Positions 8,238-17,344 of a stretch of DNA of 64,000 nucleotides are shown in pieces. The translations under genes and the position numbers were made by a program. Source of the stretch: Treponema denticola ATCC 35405 (lineage in GTDB: Bacteria > Spirochaetota > Spirochaetia > Treponematales > Treponemataceae); assembly GCF_000008185.1 (NCBI RefSeq), contig NC_002967.9, forward strand, positions 2,170,001-2,234,000, written 5' to 3'. Below the pieces are notes generated by a model. It was not told the DNA's origin, did not search any database, and saw only the letters and a program-made list of their open reading frames with translations. The stretch's first letter is position 1; each line of letters opens with the position of its first letter.

Positions 8238-10544
8238 ATGAGTAAAATGGATTTTCCGAAAAAATTGCCGATAAAAAACATTTTAAAAGCCTCGATGCCG
8301 GCCTTTATTTCTAGCCTGATATTTTTAGCTTTAATACTTTTTTTTACACCCGGCTTTAAAGTCGATTATTCTTTTACTCTTTACAGCTCCAATGGAAAAC
8401 TTTTAGGTGCATCTGCTGCGATTGACGGGCAATGGAGATTTCCTCAAACTTCAAAGCTGCCTGAAAAGTACAGGGAAGCCCTTCTAAGCTATGAAGATAA
8501 AAATTTTTACTTTCATTTTGGGATAGATCCTCTTTCGGTTTTTAGGGCCGCAGTTGAAAATATTTTAAAAGGAAAAATAGTTTCCGGAGCCTCTACAATT
8601 ACGATGCAGACCTCCCGCCTTTCCGAAAAAAATCCGGTAAGAAATTTTAAGCAAAAACTAAGAGAAAGTTTTTTATCTCTTTTTTTTGAGCTTTCTTATT
8701 CCAAGGAAAACATATTGAATATTTACGCCTCCCATGCACCCTACGGCGGAAATGTTGTAGGCCTCGAAGCCGCCTCATGGCGGTATTTCGGAAGGGGGCC
8801 TGAAGATTTAACATGGGCGGAAGCTGCCTGCCTTGCAGTCCTTCCCAATCAGCCCTCTTTGGTTCGCCCGGGAAAAGAATCCGAAATCTTAAAAGAAAAA
8901 AGGGACAGGCTCTTGTACAATCTTTTTTTACAAAAAAAAATCGATAAGGAAACCTATGCTCTTTCCGTTACAGAACCCGTTCCCGATAAACCTAAGGCCA
9001 TTCCGCAAAAGGCCTATCATTATCTTGAGTTTTTAAAAACAAAAAGCTCCAATCAAAAAAACATAAGCAGCTTGGATTATTCTTTACAGGAAATAATTTT
9101 TGAAATTGCAGACCATCATTTTAAAAGGAATTTCTCAAGCGGTGTTTACAATACAGCCGTTTTAATTTTAGATACCGAAACGGGAAAGCCCCTTGCCTAT
9201 ATAGGAAATACGGGGCTTCAAAGTCCGAATGCAAAAAACGAGCATGTCGATATGGTTCACGCAAGGCGGAGTTCGGGGAGCTTATTAAAACCATTTTTGT
9301 TTGCAGCAATGCTGGATGCGGGAATGATTTTACCGGATCAACTCCTCATAGATATTCCGACAAAGATAGCAGGCTACACACCTCAAAACAGTAACTACAC
9401 ATATTCGGGAGCGATTCCTGCACGCAAGGCCCTTTCCTATTCTTTAAACATTCCGTTTATAAGAGCTCTGCGTGAATTTACAACACCCGCCTTTTTGGAT
9501 ATATTAAAAAGGTCGGGCTTTACAACCTTTAACCGTTCGGCAGATGAGTACGGTCTTCCCCTGATTTTAGGAGGTGGAGAAATAAACCTGTACGAAATTA
9601 CAAACACTTATCGAAAGATGATGCTGAGAGCTCAAAACAAACTTGACGAAAAATTTCCTTTTTCTTCAGGAGCTTGCAGAATAACAATGGATGTGCTGAC
9701 CGAAGGGAACAGGCCCGAAGAAGAAGCTATATGGCAGCTCTATGCACAAAATCAAAAAATTGCATGGAAGACCGGAACAAGTTACGGGAACAAGGATGCT
9801 TGGACTATAGGCATTACGCCTAAATATTCCGTGGGCGTTTGGTGCGGAAACGCTTCGGGAGAAGGAAGGCCTGAAATTACAAGCACAAAACTGGCCGCTC
9901 CAATCCTCTTTGAAATTTTTAATATCTTGCCAAAATCGGACTGGCCCGAAAAAGAATTAAAGGATTTTGAATTTATAAAAGCTTGCGCAGACTCAGGTTA
10001 CCCCGCAGGAGAATTTTGTAAAACGGCAAAGGCTGTTTTAAAACCCATAAACAGTCATATCCAAAATACCTGTCCTTATTGTAAAAAGGTATCTTTAAGC
10101 CCCGACGGCAAGTTTCAAGTTAAGGCAAACGACATAAACGAATTACCTAAAATAGAAAACAGGTTTGTCCTTCCGGCTGCTGCAGAATATTTTTATAAAC
10201 AGGGCCATCCGGAGTATAAGAGCCTTCCCCAATGGCTTCCCGAAAGTACGGCATCAAATACAGGCGAGTTTGAAATTCTATTTCCCGAAGACGGAACCTC
10301 GGTTTATATTCCGACAGAACTTGACGGCTCTTTTGGAGCCTTGGTTGCAGAAGCCGCCCATAAAAATCCCGATGCGGTCATCTACTGGGATTTGGACGGA
10401 GAATATTTAGGAAGTACAAAATCCTATCATCAAATGAAGATTCAGCCCTTGAGGGCGGCCGTAAGGGGCAGACATGAGCTGACCCTTACGGACAACAGGG
10501 GAAATACCCGTAAAAGAATTTTTTATGTTCTAAATGGAAATTAG
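8238..10544 (+). CDS. pbpC: penicillin-binding protein 1C (transglycosylase/transpeptidase)
   Basis: 768 residues. N-terminal membrane anchor (about 17-40). GT51 transglycosylase with catalytic Glu86 in EDKNFYFHFGID and the GASTITMQ motif. Transpeptidase with SLLK (Ser348-Lys351) and KTGTS (Lys511). The C-terminal ~120 residues form the all-beta BiPBP_C domain that marks PBP1C. It polymerises and cross-links peptidoglycan in the periplasm; in enterobacteria this protein is linked to alpha-2-macroglobulin, whose homologue lies at the left edge of this window. No Shine-Dalgarno is obvious before ATG 8238; an in-frame ATG at 8247 is an alternative start. A TTGACA (8204-8209) lies upstream without a good -10. 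The gene end overlaps the convergent cyuA by 4 bp. Confidence 0.93.
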   Translation: MSKMDFPKKLPIKNILKASMPAFISSLIFLALILFFTPGFKVDYSFTLYSSNGKLLGASAAIDGQWRFPQTSKLPEKYREALLSYEDKNFYFHFGIDPLSVFRAAVENILKGKIVSGASTITMQTSRLSEKNPVRNFKQKLRESFLSLFFELSYSKENILNIYASHAPYGGNVVGLEAASWRYFGRGPEDLTWAEAACLAVLPNQPSLVRPGKESEILKEKRDRLLYNLFLQKKIDKETYALSVTEPVPDKPKAIPQKAYHYLEFLKTKSSNQKNISSLDYSLQEIIFEIADHHFKRNFSSGVYNTAVLILDTETGKPLAYIGNTGLQSPNAKNEHVDMVHARRSSGSLLKPFLFAAMLDAGMILPDQLLIDIPTKIAGYTPQNSNYTYSGAIPARKALSYSLNIPFIRALREFTTPAFLDILKRSGFTTFNRSADEYGLPLILGGGEINLYEITNTYRKMMLRAQNKLDEKFPFSSGACRITMDVLTEGNRPEEEAIWQLYAQNQKIAWKTGTSYGNKDAWTIGITPKYSVGVWCGNASGEGRPEITSTKLAAPILFEIFNILPKSDWPEKELKDFEFIKACADSGYPAGEFCKTAKAVLKPINSHIQNTCPYCKKVSLSPDGKFQVKANDINELPKIENRFVLPAAAEYFYKQGHPEYKSLPQWLPESTASNTGEFEILFPEDGTSVYIPTELDGSFGALVAEAAHKNPDAVIYWDLDGEYLGSTKSYHQMKIQPLRAAVRGRHELTLTDNRGNTRKRIFYVLNGN

Positions 10545-11836
10545 TCTTTAAGCATAACCTGTAACACAACTTCGTCGGTTTTGTGCATACCTTGGGCGGC
10601 AACAACACCGATACCAGCTATGGTTTTTTCGATGTCATCCTTGACTATGCCGTCACCTCCTGCAAAGAAGTTTCCGTCCATAGCAAGCTCGTGAGAAAAA
10701 AGAGCCGAGTCCAAGGCAGAGGCTATTTTGGCGGCACATGACTGCTTGGCTCCGTCACAAAGGATTCCCGATACGGTACCCAGAGTATTTACTATTGTTC
10801 CGCATACCTGTTCATAAGAACCGCCCTTCATATAGGTAATTGCGGCAGCACAAGCAGCTCCGGCAGTTACCGCACCGCAATAAGCAGAAAGTCTGCCTAT
10901 TCCGGTTTTTTGGTGAATGGCTAAAAGATTGCTTACAATCAAACAGCGGATTAATTTTTCTTCGCTTATCTTATTTTCGCGGGCATATACAACTACGGGC
11001 ACCGAAACGGCTAAGCCCTGATTTCCGCTTCCCGAATTGGTAATAACCGGATAAGAACAGCCGCACATACGGGCGTCGGAAGCCGCGGCGACCTCACCTT
11101 CCGCTTGAACCTTAACAGAAAAATCATCACCCTTCTTCTGGTTGTACTTTAAAATATTTTTTCCTGTTTCAATACCGTAGGAAGTTTTTAAACCGTCCTC
11201 TGAAACTCTCATATTATATTCAACCTGCCTCATAATGATTGGAGAAACCTCATCAACAGGGACAGTATCTGCAAAGTCCAAAATATCTTTTACATTTAAA
11301 CAAGTTCTATCGGTTAAAGCACCTGCGGCAGACTCCAGGCTAAAAGGCTTTTCAAAAATAATTTCGTCATTCTTTTTTAGGAGTACGATATTTGTATGCT
11401 GGTGAATGAGCTCGGCAACTCCGGTATCTCCGTTTAATTTGCCTGTAATTCTTATGTGAAGGCTTGCAGGCGTATCCATTAGTTTAAGCTTAGTGCATGA
11501 CTTGGCTAAATACTCATGAGCCAGCTTTACATGCTCTTCGGTAACATCGGCCAATACTTCCAAACCCTTATCTGCATTTCCGCCGATAAGACCTATCAGA
11601 GCAGAAGCTTCCATTCCCTTCATTCCGCCGGTATTAGGTACAATAACCGACTTTGCATTTTTAATGATATTACCGCTGCTTTCAATTAAAATCTCATCGG
11701 GAATACCGCCCATGATTTTTCGTAAATTGGCAGCTGTGTAGGCAATAGCAATAGGCTCCGTGCATCCAAGGGCCGGAACCAATTCTTCTCTTAGAATTTG
11801 AACATACTTTTCATGCTTTGATTTATCTAAGCTCAT
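10541..11836 (-). CDS. cyuA: L-cysteine desulfidase / UPF0597 (serine dehydratase alpha-like)
   Basis: 431 residues, collinear with the YhaM/CyuA family from 'EELVPALGCTEPIAIAYTAA' onward. Conserved Cys residues expected for the Fe-S cluster are present, for example in MCGCSYP and ILCDGAKQSCAAK. Known homologues degrade L-cysteine to pyruvate, ammonia and hydrogen sulfide in the cytoplasm, which fits the H2S-producing lifestyle of oral treponemes. No partner transporter (CyuP-like) is adjacent. Start ATG with GGAG upstream, and its own promoter at 11870-11898. The substrate assignment (cysteine rather than serine) comes from the family, not from residues I can prove. Confidence 0.88.
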   Translation of the reverse strand: MSLDKSKHEKYVQILREELVPALGCTEPIAIAYTAANLRKIMGGIPDEILIESSGNIIKNAKSVIVPNTGGMKGMEASALIGLIGGNADKGLEVLADVTEEHVKLAHEYLAKSCTKLKLMDTPASLHIRITGKLNGDTGVAELIHQHTNIVLLKKNDEIIFEKPFSLESAAGALTDRTCLNVKDILDFADTVPVDEVSPIIMRQVEYNMRVSEDGLKTSYGIETGKNILKYNQKKGDDFSVKVQAEGEVAAASDARMCGCSYPVITNSGSGNQGLAVSVPVVVYARENKISEEKLIRCLIVSNLLAIHQKTGIGRLSAYCGAVTAGAACAAAITYMKGGSYEQVCGTIVNTLGTVSGILCDGAKQSCAAKIASALDSALFSHELAMDGNFFAGGDGIVKDDIEKTIAGIGVVAAQGMHKTDEVVLQVMLKD

Positions 11837-11869
11837 ACTTTTTCTCCAAATTAAAATTATAACCCGAAT

Positions 11870-11898
11870 ATTTTATTCATATATTAAAATCATGTCAA
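11870..11898 (-). promoter_or_regulatory. cyuA promoter
   Basis: Minus strand TTGACA (11893-11898), 17-bp spacer, TAAAAT (11870-11875), giving a leader of about 30 nt that includes the GGAG site. Confidence 0.75.
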
Positions 11899-11914
11899 CT
11901 ATAATTGCGAGGAA

Positions 11915-13015
11915 TTATTGATTATCTTTTACAATTGTTTGGGCTAATCTAAAACCCAAAATATATCCCGGATTTACGGGAGTGGCATAGCCCCAGGATT
12001 TTACTCGGGCAAAGGCAGGCGGATTTCTTGCAGAACCGCTTTTTATAATACGGGGACGAGCTCCCATATTATTGATAGGATCTATAAATTCTCCGGGCAG
12101 CCTGCTATTATATCTGTCAAAGCACCATTCCCAACAGTTACCGGACATATCATAGAGCCCCAGCCTGTTAGGTTTTTTTTGACCGATAGGATGAATATCT
12201 ATAATTTCGGTTATTGCACCTGCATTTAAAAACGAGCTGTTCCCCGAATGCCATGCATAGTCATCAGCGGCATTAAAATCATCGGTACCGGCAAAGCCGA
12301 AATCCCAATCGGGAGCAGACACATCACCGCCCCTTGCTGCAAATTCCCATTCGGCTTCCGTAGGCAACCGGTACCCGTTGTTTTTCATCCTCACTTCAGG
12401 GTTTTCGGTTTTTGTTATCTCAAGCGAACTGCGTAAAACCTGTCCGTCATAAAAATAAACAGGATCAAGGCCTTCTTTTTCGCTAAGAGCATTACACCAG
12501 ATTATTGCATCACTCCATGACATTTTTGTAACGGGATAAAGACCGCATTTTACGGTCTCATAAGGCAGCCCCAAAGATTCGGCTTTTTTTCTAACATCTG
12601 CAATCTCGTATAAATCATCCGGATCAGAACCTGATGTCATAAAAATTCCGGGCTGGCCCATAGACTGAAATACATATTTGTGTTTGCTTTCGGTAACAGC
12701 CCAATTATATACCTCATGCCAAAAACTAAATGCAACCTCATATTTCCCTATTTTATAGGGACTCAACGTTATGCTCCGCCCTTCCAAAAAGACTCCGTCA
12801 TCTCCCTTACCTATTACGGTGACAGGCTTCTTTGTAACACTTATCATTGTCTTAAAATTTTCGATTGAATCATAAGGATAGTTTATAATTTTTTCACGGG
12901 TAAAAAAAAGAATACTGCCTATTATAGCTACGGCAAGAATTAAATAGAATATATTTGCCCTAGAATAAGGATCCATATTTTTAATTTTTTTCAAAAATTG
13001 TTTAAAAAAATGCAT
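11915..13015 (-). CDS. membrane-anchored SUMF1/FGE-sulfatase-domain protein
   Basis: 366 residues. One N-terminal transmembrane segment (about 17-38) is followed by an extracytoplasmic SUMF1-type domain with the usual landmarks: 'YKIGKYEVAFSFWHEV', 'PVTKMSWSDAIIWCNALS', 'YRLPTEAEWEFAARGG' and 'GLYDMSGNCWEWCFDRY'. Family members include formylglycine-generating enzymes, but most treponemal copies lack a known sulfatase partner and act as C-type-lectin-like fold proteins. The two active-site Cys residues of true FGE cannot be confirmed here, so no enzymatic claim is made. GGAGG precedes the ATG, and a promoter is visible at 13042-13070. Confidence 0.88.
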   Translation of the reverse strand: MHFFKQFLKKIKNMDPYSRANIFYLILAVAIIGSILFFTREKIINYPYDSIENFKTMISVTKKPVTVIGKGDDGVFLEGRSITLSPYKIGKYEVAFSFWHEVYNWAVTESKHKYVFQSMGQPGIFMTSGSDPDDLYEIADVRKKAESLGLPYETVKCGLYPVTKMSWSDAIIWCNALSEKEGLDPVYFYDGQVLRSSLEITKTENPEVRMKNNGYRLPTEAEWEFAARGGDVSAPDWDFGFAGTDDFNAADDYAWHSGNSSFLNAGAITEIIDIHPIGQKKPNRLGLYDMSGNCWEWCFDRYNSRLPGEFIDPINNMGARPRIIKSGSARNPPAFARVKSWGYATPVNPGYILGFRLAQTIVKDNQ

Positions 13016-13041
13016 ACATCCTCCAAAAAAAGGTAATAAGG

Positions 13042-13070
13042 TTTATAACATATTAAGGATAAAAAATCAA
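13042..13070 (-). promoter_or_regulatory. promoter of the SUMF1-domain gene
   Basis: Minus strand TTGATT (13065-13070), 17-bp spacer, TATAAA (13042-13047), ending about 26 bp upstream of the start codon. Confidence 0.6.
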
Positions 13071-13150
13071 TCAAATAGATTTAAAAAATCAACAACCCTC
13101 CGTACGAATAAAAGAAATTTCAAAATTTTAACTTTGTATCTTTTTTTCGA

Positions 13151-13179
13151 TTGAAAATTTTATTTTTATGGATTATACT
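13151..13179 (+). promoter_or_regulatory. promoter of the alpha/beta hydrolase gene
   Basis: TTGAAA (13151-13156), 17-bp spacer, TATACT (13174-13179), followed by GGGGGAG and the ATG at 13200. Confidence 0.72.
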
Positions 13180-13199
13180 ATTTTTATGGGGGAGAATTT

Positions 13200-14114
13200 A
13201 TGCAGACAATTTATCAAACAATGAGCGACGGATCGGCTGTTGCAGTTCATCAATGGCTTCCTAAAAAAAAGCCTAAGGCTGTAATTCATATAGTCCACGG
13301 AATGGCTGAGCACGCTTTAAGATATGCAGACTTTGCCGAGGATGCTTGTACAAAGGGGTTTACGGTGTTTGCATCGGACCACCGAGGTCATGGTAAAACT
13401 TGCGGAAAAATAATGCTTAAAGGTTATCTTGCAGATAAAGACGGCTTTAAACGGGTAGTAGAAGATCAAAAAGAAATCAATGATGAAATTCAAAAAATTT
13501 ATCAGGATATTCCGATTATAATACTCGGCCATTCATTCGGGTCTTTTATAACTCAAAACTATATAGAAAACTACGGAAAAACCGTAAAAGCTGCTATCTT
13601 AGTAGGAAGTGCAGGCCCAAACCCTATGCTGAAAATCGCAGGTCTTGCCGCCGGCTTAAACAAGCTCTTTTCGGGAAGAAAAAAGCCCTCCAAATTTATG
13701 GATAAACTGAGTTTTGGAGCCTATAATAAGACGGTTGATTCCCCCAAAACAAATTTTGACTGGCTTTCAAGAGATGAAAAAGAGGTTAAAAAATATATTG
13801 ATGATGAATTTTGCGGCTTTGTGTGCACTGTAGGTTTTTATCAAGACCTGATTAAAGGATTAAAACAAACACACACAAGTACCGAAATGATAAAGATTCC
13901 AAATGAGCTGCCCATCCTCATTACTTCAGGCGATAGGGATCCTGTTTCAAGCCTCGGTAAGAGCGTAAAAAAGCTATATGATATTTACAAGGCCAATGGT
14001 ATAAGCGACCTTAACTTAAAGCTCTATGAAGGAGCCCGCCATGAAATTCTAAACGAAACCAATAAGGAAGAAGTTAAGGCCGATATCTTTGAATGGATAG
14101 AAAAAAGGCTATAG
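13200..14114 (+). CDS. alpha/beta hydrolase, monoacylglycerol lipase/lysophospholipase type
   Basis: 304 residues. An oxyanion/HG motif HIVHGMAEH near residue 30 and FASDHRGHGKT are typical of the Hydrolase_4 (serine aminopeptidase S33/monoglyceride lipase) group. The nucleophile elbow is GHSFGS; the acid is probably in SGDRDPVS and the His in EGARHEIL. The protein has no signal peptide, so it probably acts in the cytoplasm on lysophospholipids or monoacylglycerols; the exact substrate is not readable. GGGGGAG Shine-Dalgarno and its own promoter. Convergent with the small lipoprotein gene 11 bp downstream. Confidence 0.88.
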   Translation: MQTIYQTMSDGSAVAVHQWLPKKKPKAVIHIVHGMAEHALRYADFAEDACTKGFTVFASDHRGHGKTCGKIMLKGYLADKDGFKRVVEDQKEINDEIQKIYQDIPIIILGHSFGSFITQNYIENYGKTVKAAILVGSAGPNPMLKIAGLAAGLNKLFSGRKKPSKFMDKLSFGAYNKTVDSPKTNFDWLSRDEKEVKKYIDDEFCGFVCTVGFYQDLIKGLKQTHTSTEMIKIPNELPILITSGDRDPVSSLGKSVKKLYDIYKANGISDLNLKLYEGARHEILNETNKEEVKADIFEWIEKRL

Positions 14115-14125
14115 GATAAGCCCGA

Positions 14126-14587
14126 TTAAACTTGTTCTTCAGATTTTGCCTTTGTTTTTCTCAAATTATGTTTTTGGATGTACTCTTGAGTCCTTTTATA
14201 GTCCTTTCGTGCAAGAACCAAATACTTGGGTGCAAGCCCCGCCCCTCCGGCCATCTCGTATCTATCTATAATGGCTTTAAGCATATCATCGGCTTCAAGC
14301 CATTTTTTTTGACTTATATAGATATGAGCTATCTCATATTCCGCGGCTGTTCTGGTAGAGGCGTCAGTGCCGTATCGTTTTATTACTATTTTATAATATT
14401 CAAGGGCATTTCTTAGAGAGCCGTTATCAAGTTCTGCTTGCGCCCTTTGGTTTAACTCAATGGGGGTAAGATTTGCAGGAACAGTTTCATCAGTCGGAAG
14501 ACTGGAACAAGAAAAAAGCAAAGAAATTGCAGCCGTTAAAATTAGTAAATTAAAAACATAGAATCTTGTCTTAATTTTTTTTGTCAT
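14126..14587 (-). CDS. small TPR-like lipoprotein
   Basis: 153 residues from ATG 14587. An in-frame TTG at 14599 is rejected because the GGAG ribosome site lies inside that extension. Signal peptide with lipobox LLFSC. After a short linker come helix-turn-helix pairs ('ELNQRAQAELDNGSLRNALEYY' region and 'AEYEIAHIYISQKKWLEADDML'), the pattern of two tetratricopeptide units as in outer-membrane assembly lipoproteins. It lies at the end of the minus-strand envelope cluster (OmpA-family protein, lytic transglycosylase, TPR-like lipoprotein), so a scaffold role in the cell envelope is inferred. Confidence 0.75.
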   Translation of the reverse strand: MTKKIKTRFYVFNLLILTAAISLLFSCSSLPTDETVPANLTPIELNQRAQAELDNGSLRNALEYYKIVIKRYGTDASTRTAAEYEIAHIYISQKKWLEADDMLKAIIDRYEMAGGAGLAPKYLVLARKDYKRTQEYIQKHNLRKTKAKSEEQV

Positions 14588-14686
14588 TTTATTCTCCAAA
14601 TTTTATTTAAACCGTATTTTTAACACATTCTAAACAAACGATATTAAAAAAAGTATCATCATTTAAAATTAACTTAATATAAGCGT

Positions 14687-16036
14687 TTATTCACGGATTA
14701 CCGTAATCTCGACACGGCGGTTTTTTGCCATATTTGTCTCATTATTACTGGGGGCCACGGGCCTTGTGCTTCCATAGCCGGCTGTCATTATCCTTGAGCG
14801 GTCAATTCCCCGTTTTGAAATTTCGTCTGCAATTCTTTCCGCCCTTTGTACCGAAAGAATTTTTTCGTCCTCAGGCCTATTAAGGTCAGCCGTGTGGCCT
14901 TCAATTAAAAATTTTGTATAAGGTCCAAGCTTCAAAAGAGCTTCGGCAATTACGTCTATTTTACCCATCTCTTCAGGAAGAACATCGGGCATATCCGCAA
15001 CAAACCGTATATCATACATTATTATTTTAACTATGTTTTTGGGATTGGATAGTTCAATTCCTTTTTCTTTATGCTTTTCAAGCAAGAGTTCAATATCATG
15101 ATAGGCAAAATAATAGTTTTCATCGGGCGGAGTAAAGGGCTCGGTAACATGGAGCATATCTTCATCGCAGATTATGACTACCCGCCCTTCCTGTAAAAGT
15201 TTTAAATTTTCAGGCTTTGACAAAATACGGCTGCTATCCTCCATCGAAATAATCGGATCGGTTCTATTTTGGCCGAAAACGCCTCTCGCTATTATACGCA
15301 AGGGTTCGGTACCTACATATTCCCTATACAGCGCTTCATTAAGGCTTGAAGAATATAACACTATCCCCAGTTTTTTTGCTATTTTAGGATCTACCATGTT
15401 CTTTTCATATATGGTAGACATATCGGTGTTCCAAACTTTCGGAAAAATACAGGGCTGAAGTTTTTCCTTTGTATATTCTCCGTGCACAGGCAGCAAGCCT
15501 CTGGCATCTATTAAAATCCCCGTATACACCTTGCTGACAGTCGTGCTTGGAGGAATCGATGGAACATAGGGCGTATTGTGCTTGATAAACAGCTTTGCAA
15601 TTTCATGCAGTTCAGTACTTGTTTTTATCAAGGCATTGGACATATCATTTGAAAAATGAGGATTTTTATAATTTCCTTTTTCAATTATCTTATTTATGGT
15701 GTTTAAGTTTACTTTTTCTTCGGCAAGATAGTTTCCCAAGCGGTGGGAAGAGTCAACTATAACGGAAAGATAAATATCCTTTAAAAGGGAAGGCATGTAT
15801 TTTTCTATTGTGTTAAAAGCCGCATCCCTATCACTTGGAAGATAAAAACCGCTTTTATTCATATCAAGTTTTATTAAGGATTCGATTGTGCCCTTTTCCC
15901 AATTTTGAACGGAAGAGGATTGAAGGACAGGCTCATAGGCATTTAAGGCAAAACTAAAAAGGAAAAAAAACAAAAAAAAGCCGCTTAAGCCTTTGGCACT
16001 TTTTAAAACCGTGTTTTTATTTAAAAATTTATTCAT
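14687..16036 (-). CDS. OmpA-family peptidoglycan-binding protein
   Basis: 449 residues with an N-terminal signal peptide (hydrophobic run around residues 15-32). The last ~110 residues are a clear OmpA_C domain: 'TKFLIEGHTADLNRPEDE', 'LSVQRAERIADEI', 'GYGSTRPVAPSNNE' and 'KNRRVEITV'. The Asp and Arg that hold diaminopimelate or ornithine of peptidoglycan are in place. The N-terminal ~300 residues are not a porin barrel I recognise. Placed 18 nt after the lytic transglycosylase gene, it is probably co-transcribed with it and acts in envelope anchoring. Confidence 0.87.
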   Translation of the reverse strand: MNKFLNKNTVLKSAKGLSGFFLFFFLFSFALNAYEPVLQSSSVQNWEKGTIESLIKLDMNKSGFYLPSDRDAAFNTIEKYMPSLLKDIYLSVIVDSSHRLGNYLAEEKVNLNTINKIIEKGNYKNPHFSNDMSNALIKTSTELHEIAKLFIKHNTPYVPSIPPSTTVSKVYTGILIDARGLLPVHGEYTKEKLQPCIFPKVWNTDMSTIYEKNMVDPKIAKKLGIVLYSSSLNEALYREYVGTEPLRIIARGVFGQNRTDPIISMEDSSRILSKPENLKLLQEGRVVIICDEDMLHVTEPFTPPDENYYFAYHDIELLLEKHKEKGIELSNPKNIVKIIMYDIRFVADMPDVLPEEMGKIDVIAEALLKLGPYTKFLIEGHTADLNRPEDEKILSVQRAERIADEISKRGIDRSRIMTAGYGSTRPVAPSNNETNMAKNRRVEITVIRE

Positions 16037-16054
16037 TTGCTTTATCTCCGCTTA

Positions 16055-17344
16055 TCAGTTTATTATCGGCACCTTTAGTTTTTGACCTAAGGAAAGCACC
16101 GAATTTACCTCTATGCCGTTTTTTTCGGCGAGGGTTTCAACTTGGACATCATATTTTAAGGCTATGGACCACAAGGTGTCACCCTTTTTAATTACATATG
16201 TATCCTTAAATTCTAGATTTTGATCGTCATTTTTACGCCTATACGAATTTACGGTTTTTAAAGCCGGTATTTTAAGTACCTGCCCTATCTTAAGAGCGGA
16301 AGCATTAATGCCGGGATTATAGTTCATAATCGACTTGATGCTTACGCCATAGTGTTTTGACAAGGCATAAAGAGTATCGCCGGATCTTATCTTATAACTG
16401 TAATATTTTATAAGAAGGGTGTTTTTTTCAAGCAAATCTTGGACAGCCTCTTTATATTCCAAGGGAATACGCAAATTATATTTTAGATTAGGCGGAGTAA
16501 TATTAAATTTCAAAGAAGGATTAAGAGCCGAAAAAAGGTCCGTATCAGCCTTAACTTTTTCAGCAAGCAAAATAACATCAATAGAGCGTTTTATCGGGAT
16601 AATCTCTGTGGCTTCATAATCAAGAGCATCTCCCCAATCAATACCGTATTTTTCGCTATTCATAAGAATTTCCGCAATAGCTAAGAATTTGGCAACATAG
16701 AGAGAGGTTTCCGTCTTTAAGAATTTTTTTTCGGCCAGATACCAATAGTTTCGGCTTCCAGCCCTCTTTATAGCCTTATCCAAAGCCCCTACCCCGCAAT
16801 TATAAGCTGCAAGAGCCAAATACCAGTCATTATAATAATTATAATTCCATCTAAGCTTTTTTACTGCTGCAGTGCTGGTCTTCCATGGATCCCGCCTTTC
16901 ATCAATCCATTCATCGATATGAATATCATAGCCGCCTATACTGTTCCGCATAAATTGCCAAATACCTACAGCCCCCGATTTTGACACAGCCTTAGGCGAA
17001 AAACCCGACTCTATAACCGGTAAAAATAATAGTTCGGGAGGAAGATTTTCCCTGCGTAATTCTTCAATAATAAAATTGCGGTAAGGGCTCGACCTTTTCA
17101 TAATCGCTTCCAAATACCTTAAACCATTTTCATTCAGATACTGATTTCTAAATTTTTCAATTAGAGGATATTTTGAAGACACAATAACCGTGCCGTGAAG
17201 CGATTTTTGGCGGTTATAAGAGAGATTCGATTTATTAAGCTGCCTAAGTTTTACGGATTCGTCCTTTGTAAAATTTAAAGAGGCTGAGTGAATTAAATCA
17301 AAACCTAAAAAAACAAAGACTATAAAAAAAAGCCGAGTCTTCAC
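16055..17344 (-). CDS. LysM lytic transglycosylase (MltD-like)
   Basis: 429 residues from GTG 17344. Order: signal peptide, SLT domain ('ELLFLPVIESGFSPKAVS' with catalytic Glu, then 'GAVGIWQFM' and 'LALAAYNCGVGAL'), a spacer, and two LysM repeats ('YKIRSGDTLYALSKHYGVS...' and 'YVIKKGDTLWSIALKYDVQ...'). It cleaves peptidoglycan glycan strands in the periplasm, forming anhydro ends. GTG 17344 is chosen over an in-frame upstream start at 17383 because GGAG sits at the right distance, a signal peptide begins immediately, and the GTG shares its G with the upstream TAG stop (TAGTG), implying translational coupling. Confidence 0.9.
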   Translation of the reverse strand: MKTRLFFIVFVFLGFDLIHSASLNFTKDESVKLRQLNKSNLSYNRQKSLHGTVIVSSKYPLIEKFRNQYLNENGLRYLEAIMKRSSPYRNFIIEELRRENLPPELLFLPVIESGFSPKAVSKSGAVGIWQFMRNSIGGYDIHIDEWIDERRDPWKTSTAAVKKLRWNYNYYNDWYLALAAYNCGVGALDKAIKRAGSRNYWYLAEKKFLKTETSLYVAKFLAIAEILMNSEKYGIDWGDALDYEATEIIPIKRSIDVILLAEKVKADTDLFSALNPSLKFNITPPNLKYNLRIPLEYKEAVQDLLEKNTLLIKYYSYKIRSGDTLYALSKHYGVSIKSIMNYNPGINASALKIGQVLKIPALKTVNSYRRKNDDQNLEFKDTYVIKKGDTLWSIALKYDVQVETLAEKNGIEVNSVLSLGQKLKVPIIN

